A stretch of 64,000 nt of DNA from Agelas oroides (Eukaryota; Porifera; Demospongiae; Agelasida; Agelasidae), in NCBI GenBank assembly GCA_949130485.1, contig OX422183.1:13800543-13864542 (forward strand), written 5' to 3'. The notes beneath the pieces were generated by a model, which was not told the DNA's origin, did no database searches, and worked only from the letters and a program-made list of their open reading frames with translations. The position numbers and the translations under genes are program-made. Positions 33,101-45,100 of the stretch are shown here, piece by piece. The first letter of the stretch is position 1; every line of letters begins with the position of its first letter.

Positions 33101-36100
33101 CATCTTTATAAAGGGTTGTGTTAAATATTATATGAGTTACTATTAATAAGTAACCAAGTAATAAATTTCGTAAAAATTCAGCTAGCTGGTTCCTCAGCGT
33201 CCTGATATACGTCAAAGTGGCATCACTGCTCCATCTACCTAGGGCCTGGATTCAGTAGATTGTAGAATCCTGCATGCCGGCACGAGCCGCCGACATCGCG
33301 GCACCTATTCGGAAGCTATGACCCAAATAATTCTGGTAAGGGATTCCAACCTCCCGCAGGACGCTCCTTATCCGGGTCACAAACTTGACCTTTGTCAGTG
33401 GTGTTCCATTTTCAAAGCGGAAGAAAGACCCAGAGCCTCTGGCCTTTCTTCCGCTTTGAAAATGGAGGTATCGCCTCTCCTCGTCACGCAATAACTGCTG
33501 TCACTGGACACAAAGCGTCTGCCATCCTACCGAAGAATACGGCGATACCTCTGCCAAACTGGTCACATTTCGACCGCTTCAGGTATACCAGGGTAGCCTC
33601 GTATCCAGGCTCCTCCCCATGCCGAAAAGCGGGAGAGAGCCTGGACGATCTGATCACGTGCCCCGTGACGTACGAAGAAGCAAGTGACAGCCACTGCCCA
33701 CAGCATGATAGTGTCAAAATTTGATACTGACGAAGCTCACTTTGGCGGAGAATGTCAGGAGGTATCGGCAATCGTGGACGACTAGGGAGAATGTTACACT
33801 CCGCTCTCACGCGGCGCACCCCCATTTGAAGCAGGCGAAGGCGTGGCAGGGTTGAATCGTGATAGGGCTCAGGGAGACATCTAGTTATCTGCGCGTATCT
33901 TACTGCAGCCAGGTACGTTTTTATGGTTGAGGGAGCCAGTCCCTGGTTGGGTTATGTGGCTGCAAAATAACACAATAGAAATTCCGTAACTGGAAACGTT
34001 GTTGACACATTAAAGGACTGGCAAAATGACATGAAATGCTTGACTGCAACTCTGTAAGTTTTTTTGTGTGGAGTTCGCTATATATAAATGCTTTCAGTAT
34101 CACAGAACAATTGGGTCCAGGCTGGAGATGTCCAATCCTGGCTGGGGTGGAGGCTGGTATGGGTCACAAGTCAGTTGCAGATGCGATAACCAGGCAGCCG
34201 TTCAAGCCATTGCCTCTCGATCTTGCCTGGACCCAAGCATGATGCACCTGCTACGATGCCTGTTCTTCCTCGAAGCCCATTTCCAGTTGGAGGTTGTAGC
34301 AGCATATCTTCCTGGCATTCACAATTCTCTAGCGGACGATTTGCTGGACACCAAATGGCACATGCCATAGCCACTGCCAGGAGCTCCTTGAAGGCAATGT
34401 GGTGGTGTTCAGCACCTGTAGGCCATTGAAACTGAAATCAACTCGACTGATACCACGCACTGCACCCCCACTATCTGGAGGCATTAGACGTCACCTCAAA
34501 TTTGGCTGGCGTTGTTAGTGGAAACAGTGCTGCTCCATTCCAATGAGAAGCGAAGGTGAGCCACCACCTGAGGTTAGCGCAAAACTGTCAGTTCGGTCAG
34601 AGCCGAAAATGTTGACGCCTGGGAATGCAGAGCAGGTTGATCATTTGCCGCAGGAACGATTTCCCAAGACGAATGATACGACATGCATGGTGAAGAAGAC
34701 TCACCAGAGACTCAAGTTAATGCCTTGTACACGCCTTCCGTCCGGCCCATGACTGCAGTGTTTGGTGTAGTCTCGTGCCCAGACAACTTTTCACCGAGTG
34801 GGAAAATCGTCTGTTGAACTGCCTATACCATTTTGGTTCCACGTCAACCGGATTGTGAATTCAAAAGCGCTCTTGTAAACAGCGAACTCCTAGACAGCCT
34901 ACTTGCACTCCTTTCAATAGATTCAATAGCCTAGTCTACTCACGGCAGCTAGGGTTGCCCGATCAATGTCCATTTCGCTAGTAGATCGTTGGCACGCAAT
35001 GTGGAATGCAATCTTCGATGACATTGAGCGTTAAATTAGAAAAGAAGGGGCCTAGGATGTGGCTAGCTGTCAGTTCTACTTCCAGATACCAATGACTTCT
35101 GGTGCTGTTCTGCTGATGGTATGTTCCGGCGGGCTGGTCGTAGCCGTCCAGAGTGGTCAAATCCAAACTGTAATCCGTGCTGTAACCCATCCATCACAAC
35201 AGTTGAAAAAATCCTTGTCAGGGTGGGATGATAAGCTTGCTGGCAAGTGAGCACTTAATGGCGATTTGATAACACTATTTTTGGGGTGCCAGGCAAGAGG
35301 CAAGCTTTCCAAAATAACCCTGAGCTCCAACGTTTCGTGCTCCCCGGAGTGCGCCCCATGGGTAGACAGCTGGGCGTAGGATCCTACGGCAGTGTGGAGG
35401 AACTGGAGGTGAATGGGCTGGTGTGCGCGGGCAAGCGACTCCACGAGGCACTCCTGGAGCAAGGCAACGCCGGCGTGGCGAACATCGCGCGCAAGTACTT
35501 GTTGGAGTGCCAGGTAACCAGTAAATGGTAGGGTAGTATGTGCAGTGCTACGCGAACAAGCTTTGGGGCCTTTTTCAAACCAAATTTGATCTCACCGTAG
35601 GTGATGGCAGAGATGCGGCACCCACACATCGAGGCATGGAGACTGGCCAAGTACTGGTAGCAACCTGAGAGACAAATGCATATCGAATAGAATAGCTGAT
35701 TACAGCCACCAAATGGTGTGTTATCACGCCCAAAGGCGGAGAGTATAAATCTACACTATATAGAACATGTTCTGTACAGGATATAATATAGATAAAAGCA
35801 TTATCAATGCAATGATGGTATGAGCTGGTCAATGACTGTAATTATTGAAGGCTATGAGAGGATTAGTGCGGAGGGCCACTACAGCCTAGACAAAACTAGG
35901 TGCTCTAACTATGGTTGTTCAAATAAGCAGGAAGTGACTGCTCTGTCCCTGCAGCTGCTGGTTGGGGAGGGGGACCTTGGGCCCTGAGCGGATTGCCTCT
36001 GGTCACAGTCAGCTGCTGGGTGGGGGCGACTGCATCTAGCACTCAGGAGGGCATAGCAGCAATGTTTGTATCTGCACTTGCTTCCCCCGGGCCTGTTGAA

Positions 36101-39100
36101 CAGCCTGCATATTTGAGCCACAGGAGTTGTAGAGGTGCAATTCTGGGGGAAGGGACCGTACTGCTTAGTGTCATCTGGGGCATACGAGCAGTCGCAGCTT
36201 GCATGGCTGTCTGATAAACAGTACCTACAGCGAGGGATGGCCTTGATTCTACCCATGTTTGTTGTAAAGCACTGGGTCTGTGATCCCCCAATCTAGGGAT
36301 TGCTGTTTTTCCGCCTGCCATGTCATAGGTGGCCCAAGCTGGGCCTTCAAAATTCCAACTGGCACAGACAATGGTGCGCATAAACTGTGGTGCCTTGTCT
36401 GGGTAGCAGATTGAAAGGACTGCTGCTAATGTGGCAAAGCACTCTATCCGGAGTGAATTGTCTGTAACGAAACCACGTCTGGGGTGCCGATCATGGCAGC
36501 AATTTATTGAAGTTGTATCAAGGTGCCAAGTCTCAGGGAGCAATTCCCACATGTGAATGTAATCTAATGCCCATACTTTCCGGACCAGCTACACTGGCAC
36601 AGCCGAGAACCCTGGAATGCTTGGTGTTGGTGATGGTTGCACTGTGGGTGGTCGGATGACAGGCAGGGTGGGAGACACAGCAGGGGGTGCATCCTGATGT
36701 GGTAGGCGTGCCTGCACCATGGCTGCTTCCGATGGAAGGGTGTCAAGGTAGCTTGCAGCATCTGAGAAGGTGGGCATAAGTGCCAGGCACGTGACAGTTG
36801 ATGGCATGGCTATGGATGCTGCAGAAGGGTAGGACCAGCAATGCATATAGCCAGTCTGCAGAGAAAGGAAAATGGATCACCGCATGGTTGCATGGGTGGG
36901 TACTTGCCAGGCTTTGGCAGCAAGAGAACTGACCGCTACGTAGCCCAAAGTAAAATGACTATCTCCCGTAACTTAGCCAGGGAAATGGTTATGGGGAAAT
37001 GGTTACCAGGCAGTAGTAGCATCCCTATTGCCACTGCCAGGACAAGGTTGCCAAGACAAGGTTGCCAAGCAATGGCAGCATCTGTAGAGCCCCTCCCCCC
37101 CACCCACCCCCCCAAAAAAGGGGAGTGGTTGCCAAGCAGTGGTAGCATTTAGGGAGGAGGGGGGGGGGGGGGCATTATCAGGACAGGACAGATACAGGCA
37201 GCGTTGCTTGGTCCACTATCAAGATGGGTAATTGCCAAGCAATGGCAGGGTAATTGCGGGACGGGTTGTTGCCAGCATTTCTATGGCTGCTGTGTGCTCC
37301 ATGGCGAGCATCAATTCAATCATGGCACCAGCCAGACGTGTATGCAGTTTCCAGGCATTTTAAGGCAACAGTGTAGGTACTTCATCAACGAAACAGCCAA
37401 TGCGGTGATGTGGGATTGGGGGGGGGGGGGGGTTGTGTCAGCCTGCATGGTCTACGTTGCCTGGGAGTATCTCCACCTAATACCATTCCACGGGGTTACT
37501 AGACTAGACCCGCCCTTAAACCAATTATTAGGTGATTGGCGGGTGACACCAAATGCACAAGACCTGTAACACACTAGCCTGGGAGGCAGCCATCGTCAGA
37601 GTGTGGGGTAGCTGATGTCGGGACATGAGAGGCCGATGAAGACTGGAGGAGCTCGCTATCCGTCGATGGAAGACTCTGACTTTGGTGACTCATAATCAGC
37701 TGGTCGATCCAGTTCAGTTGTTCAGGCGTGAACGGCGTGGCGTCGGCTGAGTCGTTCACAAAAGGATAGGGGTCCATGGCGGGCTGGGAACATGAGTGAG
37801 GCTGAGATAAAAATAGTGAACGATGGCACTGGAACTGAGCCTTACTGGATCGCTTTGCTGACTGACAACTATAGTGGCTATATGCATGCGCAGTGGACAG
37901 AGTCCTGGCAGGCAGTGAACATTGGGGGACATACCCAGGTAATCGTTCGTTAACTTGGTTTAACCCAGCCCAGGGTTAAACTACATCATGCCAATAAGTA
38001 TGCAAACAAGGTAGGCATCTTTTCCACACTAGAGTAGCTAACTGTAGTGTAAAAAGATGTAGGGACAGGGCTTTTGTATATTTACCTTCACTTTTATATC
38101 ATCCCTACCTTGTTTGCATACTTTTCGGCATGCCATCCCTACACCTTTTTATATTTATATTTTCTTGTTTCTGTACTTTTTTGATGTAATGGTTAGATCT
38201 TAGCCTAAGAAGAGCGTTTCAGTGTCTTTCAAGTGTAACCACAAACCTAGAACTTGAAAACAGATTTGACAGTTTACATGTGGTAGTTGTTCCAAGCAAG
38301 TAAAATGCCAACTGGAAGAGCCAACCACACTCCAATGACCATACGAGATTTCAAGCCCTTGGTGAAACGAATTTTCTGGTTTTTGATCACAACAACTGAC
38401 CAGCACAGAAACAGTACCGCCATCCCAGCCTTACTAAAGCTCTGACTATTTTTTAGTGTAGCTATAAGTAAGCAACTGAATGCAGCACTTTACCTACGTG
38501 GTGTCCATGAACCCTTTCTACTACCACGGAAGAGACCGTGCCAGCCGTGCTTACCATTCAACACGCGATTTCCCGTGTGCACTAGTCTCACTCCCAGACC
38601 AATGAGTGTGGACTTTGAAGATAGCAGCCTAGCAGTGCTGTGAACTTCTTTATTGACCAGGGTAAATTTGAAGCTGTGAAGACACTGAATGGTTGTACAG
38701 CTCTGTGCTGTGGTAAGCATCAGCTTCGTGCTAAAGTACTTGAACCGTTTTCGAGTTACCATGTTTGAAGAAAAGTCGTAACGAAGAAAGAATATGAAAA
38801 ATGGCACTTTCACTACTGCACACTTTTGCGTTTAGGTGTCTTCTGCGAGGCTTTTGGGCAACTATATTAGTCTTCCAGATCATAAAAGCGCTGAAAGAGG
38901 AAGGCTGGGCACTCAAATAAGCTTTTAGCATATTTGTGGTGTAGTTATACGGCTTTTATATATTGTGCGTCCACGCCATCCCTACATAGACTACCGACTC
39001 TCTGATATACACTGTGTTGCCTATATAAAAATAGGCATCTGAAAGGGCTCCTTGACTAAGTCACTGGCCTTCACTCAAGTCTTTGCCATTGCAGCACTAA

Positions 39101-42100
39101 TTTAGAGGAGCTCCTGTATGCAGTAGTACTAAACTGCAATACTGTCAACATCAAGTGAGAGCCATTTACTACATGTCCAGACATCCACCTGATATCTAAG
39201 TCAATAAGGTGGGATTCACCAGCCTCCAACTACCTTTGCATTGGTACAAGCAAAAGCAAGCAGGGTTGAACTTCTGGTGCACCTACTGTTTCTGATCACA
39301 CTCATTTGATGTGTTATACATGTAGCTATTATCTCCTATTTCATGATTTTTGAACTGCAGATGTGGATGAATGTGCTAGAGGCACTGATAGCTGTCATGA
39401 TAATGCAACATGCCGCAACACTTGGGGGAGTTACGTCTGTTATTGCAACACTGGATATGTAGGCAATGGGTCTTCTTGCTTAGGTAAGTACAAGCATTTT
39501 CCACCCATAACCGATGTACTGTACTTCAATATTTTCTTCTATTTGAGTGATTGCCTCATAAAAATGGATGTGGTGATGTCTAATACAATACATAATACTT
39601 ATGCTCAAAATCCAATATCCTAGTGCACAATATGCCCCAATACCTAGTACCTAATACCTGCTGCTCAATACCAAACATGGAATGCACAATATGTTCAGAA
39701 TTATAGTTCACAAAACACCCAATACATAATACAACCTCTAGGATCATAGGATGTCCGACTCCCTTGTATAAAAGAGAGGGAGCGGTTCACATGGTGACAT
39801 GCTAACCCCATGACTTTCTGAAGATAAGATTATCTGTTACCAACTTTAGCTCAGAAAATAACTTGCCAATGTTTCAACTGAATGCTCCAGTCGTCATTTG
39901 GTCTCCCCGATGAGGAACAGGAGAAGGAGAGGGAACCACTGGTTGTAATAGCCTATGTGGCTGGGATGAGTGAGGACATCAGGCGTGTTTGCAGGAAGTT
40001 CAACATCAGAGTAGTCTTTTAAGTCCGGGTGACTCTCCGCTCAATGTTGACCAAGGTCAAGGATACATTACCGCTTGGTAAGCAATCCTATGTGGTATAT
40101 CGTATCCCCGGCAGCTGTGGCCAGGTCTACATCAGGGAGACCAGACAGAGACTGGAGACGAGACTGAAAGAACACCAAGATGCCCGCAAGAGGGGGATGA
40201 TGGAGAAGTCAGCTGTAGCGGAGCATGCATGGGAGAATCACCATCCAATCAACTGGGAGGAGACCACTGTGCTGGTCCTGCTGGACCATGGAGAGGACCA
40301 GAGCTGTTGGTGAAGGAGGCCCTGCACATCCGGATGACACCCCCAGAGGAGCGCTTCAACCGGGATGGAGGACTGAAAGTCCCTGGTTCCTGGACTGCTG
40401 TGATGAGGAGGCAGGGAGGGAGGAGCAATCCTCACCGACCTCTGACCTCCAATGACGTGTATCCTCAGTAATGCATGGCTATAAATAGCAACGTTTGTTA
40501 GCACCTCTTCACTTTCGCCTTGATGACGACTGGAGCATTCAATCAAAACGTCGGCAAGTTATTTTCTGAGCTAAAGTTGGTAACAGATAACCTTCTCTTC
40601 ATTTAACCCCATGACAGGCCACAAGTGCCATGCCTACCTACTACACCCACAACAGATGCCTCATCACAAATAGATTTGCATAATAGAATTGGACACACCC
40701 CCACACACATGATCACTAAGTAGGCTGATATTACGACCAACTGGAGCTAGCTTCCGACCTATGAGACTGCCTGTGAGATGCCCAATAAAAATTCAGAAAT
40801 CAACTTTGGCGCACATGGCACTGCATAATATTAGTGAGGCAAGAAATACCAAGGTTATTGTACAGAAAGATAAATGGGCAACTTCACAAAGTTTTGTATA
40901 AAAATGTCTATATACCGCAGTAATCTTGCTTCCGCTAGATTAGATCCATCATTGTAATGGGAGTCCATTTTCCAAGAAAAGCACTTGCTACGTTCAAGTG
41001 TACAAGTGCAGAGTGCAGGGAACTTTGATCATCAACTGCTTATGTCTGTACTTGTTTCGATAAGAGCACACCATTAGCATGCAAAGCCTCTGTCAGTAAC
41101 TTTACAAGTGTTGTTTTCCTAAGATATTTTCCTGGTTAAATAGCCTCTTGCTGACAGTGACTGTGCCATTTTGTTCTGCTACGAACCCTTTGTGGTACCC
41201 AATCTTTCACTAAATTAGATTCACTCGAAAATAAATAGCGCAACCTTCTTCTGCGCAATTGGATTAGCAAATGCTCCAAAAATTGGATTTCTTCCACTCT
41301 ACCATTGTACTTCAATTACGGTGAACCTGGCAAGCTGATGAAGTATGACAAAGTATTAGATATAGCATAGTTGTCATCCTACACACTATACAATCTATGT
41401 GACTGAAAAAAGGTGACCTGCTTGGTGTGGTCTTTCTCGCCCAACTTCTGAGAAGCAGTTAGATAGATATGTGGTGACCTTTGACTTGGGTTACCGTGTG
41501 GTCACCTCCTTGATTCAACCTTTTTGTTGAGACTCTATGCAAGTTATTGTGTTCACATATTATTAGTGTGTATCTGTTGTATTTTGTAGCAGAATAGGTT
41601 CCAGTCATTGCATCTATGTGTTTCATATTCAGTAGTCATAAATTATATTATCTAACTTGTGGCCTGCAGATGTAAATGAATGTACTAGTGGTACTCATTG
41701 GTGTCATGACAATGCAACTTGCCACAACACTCAAGGAAGTTACACCTGCTCTTGCAACACTGGATATACAGGGGATGGGTATTCTTGCACAGGTAAGTTA
41801 AAGAGTAATAGCAGATGCATTGTACTAAACAGTCACCTTTCTTTTAATGAGTTTGACATTAGCAGTAAAGGCTGTCACTACTGTCAAGACTGGAAAGTAC
41901 ATGTTCCTGCAGTAATCAGCAAGTATAGAAACTGGCTAATAGGCTTTAGGTGCATGCACATGTACTCATTCTTGCAACTAAACTTGAGCGAACCAGATAA
42001 TTTCCAACACATTTGGAAGGGGGAAAAATGCCACACATAGTTGGAGCACATGATACATATTGCAGGCCATCAGCAAATAATCACTTTGGAATCCAAAGGG

Positions 42101-45100
42101 CTGTAGTTGCCAGCCAATCTTCCTGGAATCATTTTCACTCAGCATGGTATTTGTGTCACATTCCTTTTAATGAGTTACAAATTCATCTGTCACATAATAT
42201 TATTATTCATTTCCTTCTATTGTTATAACTGCAGATGTGGATGAATGTGCTATAGGCAACCATAGCTGTCATGATGATGCAACATGCTACAACACTGAAG
42301 GGAGTTACACCTGCTCTTGCAACATTGGATACACTGGCAATGGATCTTTATGCATACGTAAGTTCATTTATTTTCCAATCATAATAGCTACAGCTAGCAA
42401 CCTTACATTCTCTGTGCACACGCGCAGACAGTAAGGAGTGCCTCAGCAATAGTGAAGGTCGCCACCAAAACTGTCATGCCTCAGGGGGAAGTTACATAAT
42501 TCCTTGCAATAATCAGGTGTTCTGCTTACATTACAAAATCTTTAGACTCGTTAATCACTAAATACTTCTAGTGAAGTCAGCAAACTATCTTTCATATTCA
42601 GATCACTTAGCCTCAAAAGTATACACACAAGTTAGTTAATTTGGGACACACAGGGGATATACAAAATTAATAATTGTTTATGGTACAGACACTCATACAA
42701 ATTACATGTGGAATGGGAGAGAATGGGATTCCTATCAAGTGTGAGAGACAATTGACACACAATAACACACAACCTGCACCAAACTGTGTCTGTGTCATTT
42801 GACGCACATGCATAGTAGTATAAAACAGACATTGTTGGGCAACCCAATCTGAATGTAGCAATAATTTGACTGCAAGCATTCAAACTTTCACCTGCTCACA
42901 TATGACTTACCACAATTTCATCTGCATGGTACAATCAACATATATAGTAGCAATACTTCCTCAGAATATGAAGGGTGAATCAAAGTGGATATGCCTTAAC
43001 CATTGTGAGAACCCTGTGCCTAACTACCATACTCCAAATGTCTGCATGCATAAGGCTCTTTTTTGAGCTTCATCCACCTTGTGTGTAAGCTTTATGCACA
43101 TAACATGATTCAAATTATGTGTATACATGACATCATGTATGTGGGAATTCCCTTCTGGAGTGCTATATATGAGAGGGTGAATGTGGTATAGCTGTTGAAG
43201 GGGGCTTGCTGTTGAACGGAGGCTTGTTGGTGGAACAAAGTTGCATTCCTGGAGTAGGTGCACCCATGACATTCAGATTGGATTATGCATTACTTCTCTG
43301 GTCATTCATTCATTCAATCATTACATCATAATTAGTTGTGTAAATTCTTTATTTTGCAACTTTCATCTTGTGTAATTATACTTGGCAAGTAATAAAAGCC
43401 ATACTTACAACAAAAGTTACCAAGTTTAAAGCATTTTACAACATTTACGCTACACCAAACCTAGACATGCGACTGCACAATGAACATGCATGTTTATTTG
43501 TAATGGGGAATTCTATATAGTTGATGTTATTAATCATGTTCATTCTTGTTTCCAGCCCTACTCCCATCCACTCCCACCATCACCACAGCAGTCTCTCAGT
43601 CCCCAACATCCATTGATCTCATCTGGACACAACCAGTTGGGGAGGTTGTCGACAGCTTTGAGATAGTAGTCTCATACCAGGGACCTTGTACTCGGTTCAC
43701 CCACACTAGCGCCTGCAATATTTTGTATGGTACTGCCAGGCATCATACATTGAGAGACTTGCAGGAGTTCAGTAACTACACTGTGACTATCAGGGCAGAA
43801 AATGTTGTTGGGAGAGGTGAAAAATGCAGTACAAATGTTGTAACCATGGCAGATGGTAAGTATCAAGCTCTTCAGAATCCAATTTACATAACTTAAGACT
43901 CTTTTTCCTCCAACCCTCAGCCCCTGGCGATCCACCTATGGAGGTCACTACTGTGGCTACCAACCCTGTTAGCATTGTCATTCAATGGGGCCATGTACCA
44001 TGCATCAATCGCAAGAGCAACATTACAGGATACATGGTGCGCTACAGTTCAGGTGGTGGTAGTACAGTGGATGTTTCTGTGTCTGGAACTGGCCAGAGTG
44101 ATCGAACCTACACTGCAACACTGCTGGCACCCAATGCTAGCTACTCCATTCAAGTAGCAGCAGTTACCAGCACTGGAGCCATTGGACCCTTCAGTACCGC
44201 TATCACTGAGGAAATGCTGCCTCCTAAAAGTGAGGCATCATAGTTCAACAAAATGTTTGAATAATGCAAGTACCTACTGTAGGATGTAACTACTTTTAGA
44301 TCATATCATATAAGTTCACAACTATCTACTAAAATTGGTGTGGGTCTGTGGAGGGGTGGTGTAGGTAGCCATATGTGTAGGTTACGACAAGCTGTATGTA
44401 GTTCTTCGTGGAGATTGGTGGACTGTTTGGCTTATGTATCCAACAGACTATATAATTATTTGCTCTTTATAAATATCAGCTTGATATTAATTTTTACCAA
44501 ACCTATTGAGCAGCAAATAAATAATGGCAGGAACCTAGCAGGAGATGAGGCTACAGTGCTGTTTGGCCCTCATTTACTACCAGCTGCTCTAAAGCCATTG
44601 AGCTTTTAATATGGCCACTCTTCCTTTTCAGGTGAAAGTGATGTCAGCTTCTCACTCAGGGGTAAAATATACAAGAACAACAGCCTTGTGACCCTAGAGG
44701 ACATTGGTGAAGGTGATGATGCCCTGCTCTGTATAACCAACCTAACTGCTTGTTGCCGATGTCCTTATACTGGTGAAATGGGGACCGATATGGGGAACTG
44801 GTTTTTCCCCAATGGAACTAGGATTTATACTCCTGGGGAAGGTACGGACTGGGACTTCTACAGAACCAGAGGTGAGATGGTGGTCCTTATGCAACGCAAA
44901 GGAGGTGGAGAGGACGGGATCTATCGCTGTGACATACCTGATCCAATGTATGTTACACAGACCATATACATTGGAGTGTACTCAGCAAGCAGTGGTGAGT
45001 AGTACATGTGCATTCCTGTCCGTTTTATCATATGGTCATAAGTTGACTGCAGTGTTATGATGGTAGTATAGCATAAAAAGTTTGTGGGTAAAGTCTGGAA

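Larger units (their letters stand above)
39815..40603 (+). mobile_element. Penelope-like element remnant with GIY-YIG ORF, inverted ends and 12-bp target duplication
   Basis: The plus strand reads [20 protein letters not shown], a stop, then [20 protein letters not shown] and [20 protein letters not shown], the C-terminal linker and GIY-YIG-type endonuclease of Penelope-like retroelements (family knowledge). The YIG glycine is Arg here (VYIRE) and stops interrupt the frame. About 75-nt inverted repeats bound it (39821-39899 and 40521-40600), and TAACCCCATGAC stands on both sides (39803-39814, 40604-40615). 5'-truncated: no reverse transcriptase core. Confidence 0.82.

Noticed and set aside
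44340-44609. 89-aa ORF between FN3 and Ig exons
   Set aside because: Intron sequence with no domain; flanking exon phases match without it.
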